Of a stretch of DNA of 64,000 nt, positions 8,560-17,801 are shown piece after piece (position 1 is the first letter of the stretch; each line of letters starts with the position of its first letter). The position numbers and the translations under genes were made by a program. The DNA is from Acrocarpospora catenulata (lineage in GTDB: Bacteria; Actinomycetota; Actinomycetes; Streptosporangiales; Streptosporangiaceae), in assembly GCF_018476525.1 (NCBI RefSeq), contig NZ_JAHCST010000019.1, positions 1 through 64,000 of the forward strand. The letters are read 5' to 3'. The notes beneath the pieces are model-generated. The model ran no database searches, was not told the DNA's origin, and saw only the letters and a list, made by a program, of their open reading frames with translations.

Positions 8560-8574
8560 TTGCGTCAGACGCAA
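8560..8574. promoter_or_regulatory. Perfect 7-1-7 palindrome, candidate IclR operator
   Basis: TTGCGTCAGACGCAA is perfectly symmetric around one central base and lies 45 bases upstream of the luciferase-like gene whose operon encodes an IclR regulator. Autoregulation by that IclR is the simplest reading. Confidence 0.5.
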
Positions 8575-8618
8575 AACCGGTATTGCCCTGCTAAATCCCG
8601 GTATTTGATCATCTGGGC

Positions 8619-9833
8619 ATGAGGTTCTCCCTGTTCTATCCCGTGGCGGTGGCCTCCGCCGCCGACCTCGGGACGGGCCTGCTCGGCCTGGATCGCCACC
8701 GCTACCACACCACGATCGACGAACTCCGAGAGCAGGCCGTCTGCGCCGACCAGACCGGCTGGACGTCCCTGATGCTGGCCGAACACCACTTCGAGGTGGA
8801 GGGGTACCAGGTCACCCCGAACCCGCTGATGCTCAACGTCTACCTGGCCCAGCACACCACCCGGCTCCGGCACGGCCAGATGGGCCTGGTGCTGCCCAAC
8901 TGGAACCCGCTCCGGCTGGCCGAGGACATCGCCATGGCCGACCACCTCACCGGCGGGCGGCTGGACATCGGGCTCAGCCGCGGCTACCAGACCCGCTCGG
9001 TCGGGGTGCTCGGCCAGCACTACGGCGCCAACGTGGCCGGCAGCGGCCGGGCCGAGGTGGAGGCGCACAACCGCCGGGTCTTCGAGGAGTGGTTCGAGGT
9101 GCTCCGCCGCTCCTGGACCGAGGACCTCTGGTCGTACGACGGGGAGTTCATCAAGATCCCGATGCCCGGCCTGAGCTGGCCGCACCCGATCTCCACCCGG
9201 CTCGGGGCCGGCGTCGAGAACGGCGAGGTCAAGCAGATCGCCACGGTGCCCAAACCCCTCCAGACCCCGCATCCGCCGCTGTTCACCACGCTCACCCAGA
9301 GCTCGGCCACCCTGGACTGGGCGGCCCGGGTGGGCAGCTCCATCGTGACCATCGCCACCGACCACGCCATGCTGCGCGGCCTGTTCGAGTCGTACGCGGA
9401 ACTGGCCACCGGCTACGGGCGGCCGATGGCCCCCGGCGCGTGGAGCCCCGGCGGGGGAGTGGCGGTGTGCCGGATGCTCGCGATGGGCAGAACCCACGAG
9501 GAAGCATGGGAGACCGCACGGCAGAGTGTGGCCTTCACCGCGGACTGGCTGGGCGAGTTCGGCTTCTTCGAGGCGTGGCGGCTGCCCGGGCAGACCGGGC
9601 CGGTGCCCCGCACGCTGGAGCAGCTGGTCGCCGCCGGAGCCATGCTGGTGGGCACCCCGGACGAGGTGGGTGAGCAGGTGGAACGACTCCGCGACGAGCT
9701 CGGGGTGGAGTACGTCGTCTTCGTGGCGTGTGGCGGCGCGGTGGATCACGGCCGGATGCTGGACACTATCCAGCTCTTCGGCGACCACGTCATCCCGCGT
9801 GTCTCCGCCGGCGTGTCGGGCGCCCGGGTGTGA
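8619..9833 (+). CDS. LLM-class flavin-dependent monooxygenase
   Basis: A 404-residue bacterial luciferase-like TIM barrel. It begins MRFSLFYPVAVASAAD and contains SLMLAEHHFEVEGY, a motif common to the group, and LADHLTGGRLDIGLSRGYQ. These enzymes use reduced FMN supplied by a separate reductase to oxygenate small organic substrates, in the cytoplasm. It overlaps the next gene, an IclR regulator, by four bases (GTGA), so both are in one operon. The FNR-type reductase encoded just upstream could supply flavin, but that is speculative. Substrate unknown. Confidence 0.85.
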   Translation: MRFSLFYPVAVASAADLGTGLLGLDRHRYHTTIDELREQAVCADQTGWTSLMLAEHHFEVEGYQVTPNPLMLNVYLAQHTTRLRHGQMGLVLPNWNPLRLAEDIAMADHLTGGRLDIGLSRGYQTRSVGVLGQHYGANVAGSGRAEVEAHNRRVFEEWFEVLRRSWTEDLWSYDGEFIKIPMPGLSWPHPISTRLGAGVENGEVKQIATVPKPLQTPHPPLFTTLTQSSATLDWAARVGSSIVTIATDHAMLRGLFESYAELATGYGRPMAPGAWSPGGGVAVCRMLAMGRTHEEAWETARQSVAFTADWLGEFGFFEAWRLPGQTGPVPRTLEQLVAAGAMLVGTPDEVGEQVERLRDELGVEYVVFVACGGAVDHGRMLDTIQLFGDHVIPRVSAGVSGARV

Positions 9834-10591
9834 GCCGCCCGTCCTCCGACGGCCACGTCCGGTCGGTCCAGCGCGGCCTGGCCGCGCTGGACCTGCTGGT
9901 TGCGGCGGCCCCGCACACGGTCAGGGTCTGCGACGTGGCCGACCATCTGGAGGTCGACCAGGGTACGGCGTCCCGCATGCTGGCCACCCTGGTCGAGGCC
10001 GGTTACGCCAGCCGCACCCCCGACCGGCGCTACACGGTGGGCCCGCGCTCGCTGCCGATGGCGGTGCACTGGCTGAACCGGCTGCGCCGCGCGGCGGAGG
10101 GGCCGATGGGCCGGGTGAGCCGGGCCACGGGGGAGATCGTGATGCTCAGCCAGCTGCTCGGCAACGTGGACGTGCCGATCTCCTGGCTGCCCGGCCGGGA
10201 CGAGCGGCCGGGCCTGCCCGCGTTCGACGCCAACTACCCGATCTGGGCGACGGCCAGCGGCCGTGCGCTGCTCAGCCACCTGTCGCCAGGGGCCCAGATG
10301 CAGCTGCTGCCGCCGGAGCCGTACCCCCGGCTGACCCCGCTGACCACCAGGGACTGGACCTCGCTGCGCGAGGCGATCCGCGCCGGGTCCCGGCGTGGCC
10401 TGCACATCGAGCAGGACGAGGTGATCTCCGGCCTGTGGTGCGCCTCGGTTCCGCTGGAGCGCTGCGCGGGCGGCGAGGTCATCGCCCTGGGCGTGGTCGT
10501 GGCGGGCGAGCCGACCGCCAGGCAACGCGCCCGCATCCTCAACACCCTCGCCGACGAGACCCGCGACCTGGGCTTCGCCCTGTCCGCCTGA
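9830..10591 (+). CDS. IclR-family transcriptional regulator
   Basis: A 253-residue protein with an N-terminal winged helix (residues about 8-70; VCDVADHLEVDQGTASRMLATLVEAGYASR) and an IclR effector-binding domain (ATASGRALLSHL, then GLHIEQDEVISGLWCASVPL). The GTG start at 9830 overlaps the preceding stop. It probably senses the substrate or product of the co-transcribed monooxygenase and acts at the palindrome 8560-8574. Confidence 0.87.
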   Translation: MSRPSSDGHVRSVQRGLAALDLLVAAAPHTVRVCDVADHLEVDQGTASRMLATLVEAGYASRTPDRRYTVGPRSLPMAVHWLNRLRRAAEGPMGRVSRATGEIVMLSQLLGNVDVPISWLPGRDERPGLPAFDANYPIWATASGRALLSHLSPGAQMQLLPPEPYPRLTPLTTRDWTSLREAIRAGSRRGLHIEQDEVISGLWCASVPLERCAGGEVIALGVVVAGEPTARQRARILNTLADETRDLGFALSA

Positions 10592-10601
10592 ACGGTCCAC
10601 G

Positions 10602-12746
10602 TCAGGGACCGGAAAGGGCCTCCAGGGCGTCCGAATACCGCTGGTCCAGGTAGTAGTCGACGTGGCCGAGGACGCGGGCGCCGGCAACCGCGTCCTCGGG
10701 GTCCCAGAGGGACTGGTCGGTCGCGGCCGGGTCCGCCGGTTCGATCGCGGCGAAGGCGAACACCGGCCCTCCGATCGGGTCGGAGTCGCGGTAGAGGTTC
10801 TGCCAGCCCATCGCCTCCCGTACGGCGTGCAACATGCCCAGATCGAAATAGGCCGGGAAGAACCGCGCGTACAGCCGGGCCAGCGGCGACCCGTGGGTGA
10901 GCAGCCGCGCCGAGGGCCGGTCCGCCGGGTCGAGCTGGAGCACCACCGCGGCGGCGATCACGCTGCCCTGGCTGTGCCCGGACAGCACCACCCGGTTGCC
11001 CTCCCCGATCAGCCGGTTCATCCGGGTGATCAGCTCCGGCACCACCCGCTCGCTGTAGCAGGGCGGCGCCAGCGGGTGGATGGCCCGGGGCCAGAACGTG
11101 CTCAGATCCCAGAGCACCCCGACCGTACGGCGCAGCACCGGCACCCGGTAGGCCAGCCAGCCCACCACCAGCAGCACCACCACGAACCCGCCCAGAATGA
11201 TCGCCCCGGCGGCGACCAGCGGCGGCCACGGCCGGGTCTCCGGGCCGGTGGCCAGCACCACCCCGACCAGGGCCAGCGTGCCGAGCGCGGTCAGCGCCAG
11301 GGCGGCCAGCACCACCTGCGCCTTGTCGGTGAGGGTGGCCGCCGCCCAGGCCCGGGCCACCCTGGCCCGCTCGCCGGGCGGGTAGCGGCCGTCGATCAGC
11401 GCGTTGGGGGCGGCGGCCGTGCGGAGCCAGGTCACCAGGAGCCAGATCCCCAGCAGGAGGACCGTGCCGATTCCGATGGGCACCGCGTACAGCGCCCAGG
11501 CGTAGGAGTCGGGCAGCACCACCGCGTCGGCGGGGGTGGACACGGGGGCGAAGACCGGGGTGCCGACCAGCTCGGCGGCGGCGAAGGAGGCGCCGATGCT
11601 GAAGGCCGCCGTGTAGGTCCAGGCGATCAGCAGGGTGGCGGGCGCGGCCAGGCCCAGCAGGGCCCGGTCGTACAGGCCGGGGGGACGGCCGCCCCTGGCC
11701 AGGAGCGCCACGCCCAGGGCGATCAGCGCGATCAGGCCGATCTGGGTCCAGAGCAGGGTCACCACCAGCGGTCCGAACCCGGGCAGCGGACCGGCCGCCG
11801 GGGCCTGGCCGTCCGTGCGGAACAGCAGGATCAGCGCCGCCACGTACAGCGCCAGGCCCGCCCAGCGCAGCCCGGTGCACAGCAGCGTGAGGGCGGTCGG
11901 CGCCGCCCCGGGGTCCCGCCTGGTCGCCGCGTACGGCAGCGCCACGCTGATCACCACCACCGCGCCGACGGTCGCCTCGGCGGCCAGCAGCGCCGGCGAC
12001 GGGAAGGCCAGGGTCAGCACGGCGGCGATCAGCGTGAACCCGAAGGCCACGTGGAGCGAGCGCAGCCGCCCCACCGGCGGGCCGCCGTTCCACATCCGGC
12101 GCCGGGCCAGCAGCGGCCCGCCCGGCTCAGGCTCGGCGCCCTCCGGCACCGGCACCCGGTCGGTGGCCTGCCAGGACCGGTTGCTCAGCAGCCACATCAG
12201 CGCGAGCACCAGCGCGGGCAGCAGCGAGGCCAGCGCCAGCCGGAGCGGGGCCTCGGCGGGCCCGAGCCGCCCGAGCCAGGTGGTGGCGGCGTGGCCCGAC
12301 TGCCAGCCGAGGATGTCCACCGCCACGCCCGCGAAGCCGAGCAGCGCGGTGCCGGTGAGCGAGAGCGCGAACAGCCGCTGCCCGGCGTCCACCGCCAGGC
12401 GCACCCCGCCGGAGCGTTCCACACCGTTCACCATGCGCCGGGGTGTCATGAAGAAGGCGATGTTGGCCAGCGCGAACGGCAGCAGCAGGAGCCAGAGCGC
12501 CCGGCTGGCGCGGCCCGAGGTGAGGCTGCCCCAGACGTACGCCTGCCGGTTCCAGTCGTCCGGCTGGGGGTCGGGGCGGTAGAAGCCGACCCCGCCGGTG
12601 ACGCCGTCCGGTTCGACCTTGCCGGGATTCGCTGTGCCGGGATGGCCGGGGTAGAGGACCGACTGCGGGGACGCGCCCGCCACTCCGTGTACGCGTAATT
12701 CCACGCGGTGCATCTGCCAAGTGTGGATACCGGAACCCAGGGTCAC
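10602..12746 (-). CDS. Polytopic membrane protein with C-terminal alpha/beta-hydrolase (lipase-like) domain
   Basis: About 714 residues. The N-terminus (MHRVELRVHGVAGASPQSVL) resembles the start of a soluble hydrolase strand. The middle holds roughly ten hydrophobic segments. The C-terminal 170 residues contain VVLSGHSQGSVIAAAVVLQL, a GxSxG nucleophile elbow as in lipases and esterases, followed by LTHGSPLARLYARFFPAYF. GTG 12746 is preferred because AGGGGGGAG precedes it; ATG 12713 is the alternative. The hydrolase is probably membrane-tethered, with sidedness undetermined. It is divergent from the XRE regulator. Function unknown. Confidence 0.75.
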   Translation of the reverse strand: MTLGSGIHTWQMHRVELRVHGVAGASPQSVLYPGHPGTANPGKVEPDGVTGGVGFYRPDPQPDDWNRQAYVWGSLTSGRASRALWLLLLPFALANIAFFMTPRRMVNGVERSGGVRLAVDAGQRLFALSLTGTALLGFAGVAVDILGWQSGHAATTWLGRLGPAEAPLRLALASLLPALVLALMWLLSNRSWQATDRVPVPEGAEPEPGGPLLARRRMWNGGPPVGRLRSLHVAFGFTLIAAVLTLAFPSPALLAAEATVGAVVVISVALPYAATRRDPGAAPTALTLLCTGLRWAGLALYVAALILLFRTDGQAPAAGPLPGFGPLVVTLLWTQIGLIALIALGVALLARGGRPPGLYDRALLGLAAPATLLIAWTYTAAFSIGASFAAAELVGTPVFAPVSTPADAVVLPDSYAWALYAVPIGIGTVLLLGIWLLVTWLRTAAAPNALIDGRYPPGERARVARAWAAATLTDKAQVVLAALALTALGTLALVGVVLATGPETRPWPPLVAAGAIILGGFVVVLLVVGWLAYRVPVLRRTVGVLWDLSTFWPRAIHPLAPPCYSERVVPELITRMNRLIGEGNRVVLSGHSQGSVIAAAVVLQLDPADRPSARLLTHGSPLARLYARFFPAYFDLGMLHAVREAMGWQNLYRDSDPIGGPVFAFAAIEPADPAATDQSLWDPEDAVAGARVLGHVDYYLDQRYSDALEALSGP

Positions 12747-12867
12747 AATCTCCCCCCTGGTTAACTTGCCGTAACGATCAATGTCGGATCTCGGCTGGGA
12801 ATCGGGGGGTGGCGCGTGCGACACTCGGAGAGGCCACAAATCGGCAAATTGCTGTCTTGGAGTGAAT

Positions 12868-13767
12868 ATGCGCGTGGATCGGGCTGGACAGGATCTGCCC
12901 GACATATCCGGCTTCGTGCATGAAAAAGCCGGACCGACCGTTTTGCGGATGCTGGTCGGTGCGCAATTGCGCCGGTTGCGCGAGGCCGCCGGGATGTCCA
13001 GGGAGAAGGCCGGGGACGCCATCCGGGGGTCGCACTCCAAGATCAGCCGCATGGAGCTGGGCCGCCATTCCTTCAAGCTCCGCGACGTCGCCGACCTGCT
13101 CGACCTGTACGGCGCCACCCGCGACGAGCGCGACAGCCTGCTCTGCCTGGCCGAGCAGAGCAACGCGTCCGCCTGGTGGCACGCCTACCGCGACGTCATC
13201 CCCGACTGGTTCGACCAGTACCTCGGCCTGGAGCAGGCCGCCTCGGTGATCCGCAGCTCGGAGGTCCAGTTCATCCCCGGCCTCCTCCAGACCGAGCAGT
13301 ACGCCCGAGCGGTCATCCGCCTCGGCCACCTGGACGCGCCCAACGCCGAGATCGAACGCCGGGTGGCACTTCGCCTGCGCCGTCAGGAGATCCTCCGCAA
13401 GCAGTCCCCCGCCGTCCTCTGGACGGTCATCGACGAGGCCGCGCTCCGCCGCCAGATCGGCGACCGGGAGATCATGCGCGCCCAGCTCGCCCACCTGCGC
13501 GAGCTCTCCCACCTACGCAACGTCACCATCCAGGTGATGCCGTTCAGCAGCGGCCACCCGGTCGGCGGCGGCCCGGTCACCATCCTCCGCTTCGCCGAGA
13601 CCCGCGTCCCCGACGTCGCCTACCTCGAACAACTGGCCCAGGCGTCCTACCTCAGCAAGCCCAACGACCTCGACACCTACTGGCACCTGATGAACCAACT
13701 CTGCGTCCTGGCCGCCACCCCCGACGAGTCCCGAGATCTGATCCGCCAGATCATCGCCGAAACCTGA
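12868..13767 (+). CDS. XRE-family regulator with DUF5753 domain
   Basis: A 299-residue protein. Residues 25-85 form an XRE helix-turn-helix (LRRLREAAGMSREKAGDAIRG followed by SHSKISRMELGR). The rest is the DUF5753 effector-like domain (EVQFIPGLLQTEQYARAVI; FSSGHPVGGGPVTIL). GGAG at 12859-12862 supports the ATG start. Such proteins usually pair with a small DUF397 protein encoded just downstream; none is seen here, so this is an orphan copy. It may repress or activate the divergent membrane hydrolase gene. Confidence 0.88.
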   Translation: MRVDRAGQDLPDISGFVHEKAGPTVLRMLVGAQLRRLREAAGMSREKAGDAIRGSHSKISRMELGRHSFKLRDVADLLDLYGATRDERDSLLCLAEQSNASAWWHAYRDVIPDWFDQYLGLEQAASVIRSSEVQFIPGLLQTEQYARAVIRLGHLDAPNAEIERRVALRLRRQEILRKQSPAVLWTVIDEAALRRQIGDREIMRAQLAHLRELSHLRNVTIQVMPFSSGHPVGGGPVTILRFAETRVPDVAYLEQLAQASYLSKPNDLDTYWHLMNQLCVLAATPDESRDLIRQIIAET

Positions 13768-13896
13768 GCCGACCGCGCCGGTTCCACCGAGCGGAGAGCC
13801 ACTGGTGTAGGTCGTCTCTTTCGAGGGGCGGCCCGGCCCGCCGGTGGGAACCCGAACGCCTGCCGTTTGGCCGCCGTGCCCTCGTGAAAAACGGTG

Positions 13897-14628
13897 CTAG
13901 GCGACCTTCGGTGAACTCGCCGTCCACGTATTGCAGGCGCCGGGCTTGCCCGTCTGGTAGCCCTTCTTGATCCAGTACAGGCGGCTGGCAGGTTTGCCGT
14001 TCCACTTGTAGCCGGCGTACTCACTGGGCTCCATTCCGGCGATCACCGGCTTGAAGTTCTTGATCTTCCGGCCCAGGCTCTTGGCGGACACCCCGGCCAG
14101 ACAGTCGGCCTGCAGGTAGAAGCGGCGATTCTGCTCCTCCATGTCGGCTCCGGTCCGGTCGTTGGGCAGGGCCCACCACGCCCGGCCGATGCCCGTCTGT
14201 CCCTGGACCACGCCGCTCCACGCCCGCATGACGGCCGCGAACGCCTTCACGTCGTTCTTGGAGTTGATCCAGTCGTTGGCCAGCCGCACTTCGATGGCCT
14301 GGCCGCAGATCTCGGCATAGGAACCGGCGATGTCCAGCCCGGTGGCGCAGGACTCCTTGTCGGTCTTGAACACGACCGCCACCGGCTGGAAGTCGTCAAT
14401 CGTGCCTTTCCAGGCGGAGTTCAGGCAGGAGACGAGTTTCTTGACGTATTTCTCGGTCGAGGACTTGGTGGTGCCCTTGACCGGCTTGCAGGAAATCTTC
14501 GGTAGAGCACCCTTCTTGTAGAGCTTGTTGTGGGTCAGTACGGGTTCGCCCTTGATGGGAGCGGCGTGGGCCGTACCGGAAAGCAGGACGAGGCCTGCCA
14601 CTGTGGCGCCCAGTAAACGCGTGATCAT
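13897..14628 (-). CDS. Secreted relative of neutral zinc metallopeptidases, metal motif lost
   Basis: A 243-residue preprotein. MITRLLGATVAGLVLLSG to HAA (residue 23) is a signal peptide, so it is exported. The rest follows the PF04228-like layout: a Cys-Trp helix (CLNSAWKGTIDDFQPV), a CG pair and a downstream FYLQADCLAGVSA block matching the family's ELQADCFAGVW. Where the family has HExGHHVQ, this protein has AWSGVVQ (136-142), so no zinc ligands are present there. It is probably not an active peptidase. Start ATG 14628 chosen to give a clean signal peptide; ATG 14661 is possible. Confidence 0.6.
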   Translation of the reverse strand: MITRLLGATVAGLVLLSGTAHAAPIKGEPVLTHNKLYKKGALPKISCKPVKGTTKSSTEKYVKKLVSCLNSAWKGTIDDFQPVAVVFKTDKESCATGLDIAGSYAEICGQAIEVRLANDWINSKNDVKAFAAVMRAWSGVVQGQTGIGRAWWALPNDRTGADMEEQNRRFYLQADCLAGVSAKSLGRKIKNFKPVIAGMEPSEYAGYKWNGKPASRLYWIKKGYQTGKPGACNTWTASSPKVA

Positions 14629-14747
14629 GTGATCGGAGAGTAGTGGGGCGCGTCCCGGCATGGCCGGAAACTTCTCAGCTTCTTCACAAAATCTCCCCAA
14701 TGAGTACGACAACGGCGCATCCTGTCACCCACGCCAGAAGGCGATAG

Positions 14748-16049
14748 CTACTTCAGCTCGTTCCAGAGAGCGGTGGTGAGGGATGCCTGGGCGTCGTCGC
14801 CGTCGAGGGACCACAGCATGGAACCGCCGAGGCCGCGGGCCTTGATGTACTGCGCCTTCTGAGTGAGTAGCGTGGGGTCGTCGTAGCTCCACCAGTTGCT
14901 GCCGTCGTAGAGCCAGAGGGCGCCGATCGCGGTGTCGCGGTAGCGGGTGCCGCGGCTGGCGACGATCTTCTTGTAGTCCTCGGTGCCGTTCTCGTACGTA
15001 CCGCGGGCGGGCCCGGTGGAGGTCTGGTAGAGGCCGTTGTTCGTGTTAGGGACGCCCTTCCAGCCCTTGCCGTAGGCGGGGACGCCGACAATGATCTTGC
15101 CTGCGGGGGCGCCGCGGGACAAGTAGGCGCCGACGGCGGCGTCCACGCTGAACTTCTCCGCTGACGGGTCCTGCGGGTCGGAGTAGAGGTTGGACTGATG
15201 TCCGGTCCTGCTGTTCCACGGCCCGTTGAAGTCGTAACCCTGCACGGTGGCGAAATCAAGCGAAGAGAAGACCCCCGGCACCTCGACCCCGGCGTCGATC
15301 TTGACGGGGTCGGCGGGGAGAAAAGCCGTCAGGTAGTAGTGCCTGCCGGTCTGCGTGCCGTACGCGTCGAGCTGGCGGCGGAGTTCGGCCAGCAGCAAGG
15401 TGAAGTTCTGCTTGTCCTCGGGGCGGACGACGTTACCGACGTTGCCCGCGGAACCGGGCCACTCCCAGTCGATGTCGATGCCGTCGAAAACGCCCGCGCC
15501 GGAGCCGGGCCCGCCGTGCGGGGAGGTGCCGATCTTGGGGAGGTTACCCTTGAGGTACAGGTCGATGCAGGACGCGGCGAAGGCCTGGCGGGAGGCCGGG
15601 GTCAGAGCGGCGTTGGAGAAGTACTTCGACCAGGTCCAGCCGCCCAGGGAGATCAGCACCTTCAGGCCGGGATGCTTGGCCTTGAGCTTTCTGAGCTGAT
15701 TGAAATTGCCGGCCAGCGGCTGGGTGACGACGTCTCCGACTCCGTCGACAGAATCGCCCGCCTTGAACCGTTGCTGATAATCCGCCCACGCGTCGCCCAC
15801 TCCGGCCTCGTTGGCCTCGAAGCACAGGCCCTGCTCGCTGACGTTTCCGAACGCGTAGTTGATCGTGGTGAGCTTGGCCGCCGCGCCGCTGGTATCGACA
15901 TTCTTGACGAGGAAGCTCCGCTTGTAGATGCCCCACTGGGTGAAGTAGGCGACCCGTTCGTGGGCGACGGCCGCGCTCGCGGGGCCGATGGATGGCAGGA
16001 GGCTTGCGGCAACGACGCAGACGGCGGCTAGTCGGCGAAACAGAGACAT
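14748..16049 (-). CDS. Secreted chitinase, glycoside hydrolase family 18
   Basis: A 433-residue preprotein. GGGAGG upstream supports ATG 16049. Residues 1-27 are a signal peptide ending at ASA. The GH18 barrel shows SLGGWTWS near 134-141 and the catalytic DGIDIDWEWP at 189-198, with Glu196 as proton donor (DxxDxDxE intact). MLWSLDGDD near the end is the usual last barrel strand. There is no chitin-binding domain, so it is a single-domain enzyme releasing chitin oligosaccharides outside the cell. An imperfect palindrome lies about 35-50 bases upstream of the start. Confidence 0.93.
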   Translation of the reverse strand: MSLFRRLAAVCVVAASLLPSIGPASAAVAHERVAYFTQWGIYKRSFLVKNVDTSGAAAKLTTINYAFGNVSEQGLCFEANEAGVGDAWADYQQRFKAGDSVDGVGDVVTQPLAGNFNQLRKLKAKHPGLKVLISLGGWTWSKYFSNAALTPASRQAFAASCIDLYLKGNLPKIGTSPHGGPGSGAGVFDGIDIDWEWPGSAGNVGNVVRPEDKQNFTLLLAELRRQLDAYGTQTGRHYYLTAFLPADPVKIDAGVEVPGVFSSLDFATVQGYDFNGPWNSRTGHQSNLYSDPQDPSAEKFSVDAAVGAYLSRGAPAGKIIVGVPAYGKGWKGVPNTNNGLYQTSTGPARGTYENGTEDYKKIVASRGTRYRDTAIGALWLYDGSNWWSYDDPTLLTQKAQYIKARGLGGSMLWSLDGDDAQASLTTALWNELK

Positions 16050-16083
16050 GGACGCCTCCCAGGGCGGCTCGTCCCCCAAATTA

Positions 16084-16100
16084 TTAAGAAAGCTTCCTAA
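16084..16100. promoter_or_regulatory. Candidate operator of the chitinase gene
   Basis: TTAAGAAAGCTTCCTAA is a 7-3-7 inverted repeat with one mismatched pair, in an AT-rich patch about 35 bases upstream of the chitinase ATG. It does not resemble the DasR (dre) consensus. Which regulator binds, if any, is unknown. Confidence 0.4.
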
Positions 16101-16283
16101 AGATTAGATGTTGATCAGGCAAGCCGCAACGGTCAAGCCTGACCGGCGCCAAAACCTGCTCGTGGCGCCGGCCTGCGATCTTCGTCGTCGTCGCCAGACA
16201 ACTCTGCGGGGCTGGCCATCGTGGGCGTCGACGACTCCCCGGTCGAGCTGCCGGCCCGCGGCTCGGGCGAGCGACCCCCGTGA

Positions 16284-17801
16284 TCAGGTACCCGCCGCGC
16301 AGACGGTCCCGTTCCTGGGCGTCTTCCCCGTCAGCAGGTACGTGCTGACCTGCCGCCGCACGCACTCCGACTGGAAGAAGGCGGTGTGCCCGTCCCCGTC
16401 CAGGGTGAGCAGCACCCCGGAGTCGAACTGCCGGGCCAGCGCCTTGGCCTGCGCGTACGGCGTGGCCGAGTCGCGCAGCGTGCCCACCACCAGGATCGGC
16501 GCCGAGCCCTTGGCCGGCAGCGAGTTGGGCACCGGGGACGGCTCGGCCGGCCAGTTCGCGCACGAGTCGGTGGTGTCGTCCCCGTCGCCGAAGTAGTCGG
16601 CGAACAGCGTCGGCTTCTCGTTGTTCTCGACGTAGGCGACCGGCCGGGAGTGGGCGGTGGCGGACGTGCTCCGCGGCCGGTCGGCGCAGTTGACCGCGCG
16701 GAACGCGTCGCCGATGTTGCTGTAGGTCCCGTCCGGACGCCGCTCGTTGTAGAAGTCGGCCAGCGACTGGAGGCCGGTGCCGTCGCCCTTGAAGCCCTTG
16801 GTCAGCGCGTGCCGCAGCTCCGGCCAGGTGTCGGCGCTGTACAGGGCGGACATGATGCCGGTCAGCGCCACCGGCTCGGTCACCTTCCTGTCGTCCGTCG
16901 TGGAGGGCAGGGACTTGCGGTCGGCCCGCTTCAGCAGCCGCCTGGTCTCGGCGAACGCCTTGGCCACGGTACGCCCCTTGAACGGGCAGTTCGCGGCCTT
17001 GAAGCAGTCCTTCACGAAGGAGGTGTAGGCCAGGTCGAAGCCCGCGCCCTGGTTGTCGACCGACTCGTTGTCGGTCAGCGCGGGATCGATCGCGCCGTCC
17101 AGGGTCATCGTCCTGACCCGCTTGGGGAACAGGTCGGCGTACACCGCGCCCAGGTAGGTGCCGTAGGAGAAGCCCAGGTAGCTCAGCCGTTCGTCGCCGA
17201 GCGCGGCGCGCAGCACGTCCATGTCCCTGGCCGCGTCGAGCGTGCCCACATGCGGCAGCAGGTGGCCGGAGTTGCGCTCGCAGGCCTTCAGGTACTTGTG
17301 TTCCGCCGCCTTGAGCGCCTTCTCCTCGGCCCTGGTCTCAGGCGTGTCGTCGACGGCCAGGTACGCGTCCTGCTCCGGGCCCGTCAGGCAGCGCACCGGC
17401 GTCGACTCGCCCACCCCGCGCGGATCGAAGCTGACCAGGTCGAACTGGGCCCGCAACGCCGGGCCGAAGGAGGCGTTGCTCTCGCGCAGGAACTCCAGCC
17501 CGGACCCGCCCGGGCCGCCCGGGTTGGTGACCAGGGAGCCGATGCGCTTGCCCCCGGCGGCCGGCAGCCGGATCACCGCGATCTGGATGGTCTCCCCGCC
17601 GGGGTCGCGATAGTCCAGCGGCACCGTCAGCCTGGCGCACTGGAAGCGCTCACCGCAGCCGGTCCAGCTGAGTCGCTGAGTGTAGAACCTGTCCAGACCG
17701 GGCTTTCCGGCCGAGGACTGATCCGCCCGGGCCGGCGACGCGAAGCCGGTGGCGAGCAGCCCCACGCCCAGCACCGTGATGAGTCTGGATGCGCGTCCCA
17801 T
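16284..17801 (-). CDS. Secreted S33-family tripeptidyl aminopeptidase-like hydrolase
   Basis: A 505-residue preprotein; ATG 17801 follows GAAGGAC. Residues 1-26 form a signal peptide (LITVLGVGLLATGFASPARA). The alpha/beta hydrolase has LVTNPGGPGGSGLEF (oxyanion region), GFSYGTYLG with nucleophile Ser212, an Asp in VVGTLRDSATPY and the catalytic His in DGDGHTAFF. The C-terminal TAP-like domain is present (SECVRRQVSTYLLTGKTP). Secreted actinobacterial homologues release N-terminal tripeptides or di/tripeptides from extracellular protein. It stands alone on the minus strand. Confidence 0.9.
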   Translation of the reverse strand: MGRASRLITVLGVGLLATGFASPARADQSSAGKPGLDRFYTQRLSWTGCGERFQCARLTVPLDYRDPGGETIQIAVIRLPAAGGKRIGSLVTNPGGPGGSGLEFLRESNASFGPALRAQFDLVSFDPRGVGESTPVRCLTGPEQDAYLAVDDTPETRAEEKALKAAEHKYLKACERNSGHLLPHVGTLDAARDMDVLRAALGDERLSYLGFSYGTYLGAVYADLFPKRVRTMTLDGAIDPALTDNESVDNQGAGFDLAYTSFVKDCFKAANCPFKGRTVAKAFAETRRLLKRADRKSLPSTTDDRKVTEPVALTGIMSALYSADTWPELRHALTKGFKGDGTGLQSLADFYNERRPDGTYSNIGDAFRAVNCADRPRSTSATAHSRPVAYVENNEKPTLFADYFGDGDDTTDSCANWPAEPSPVPNSLPAKGSAPILVVGTLRDSATPYAQAKALARQFDSGVLLTLDGDGHTAFFQSECVRRQVSTYLLTGKTPRNGTVCAAGT

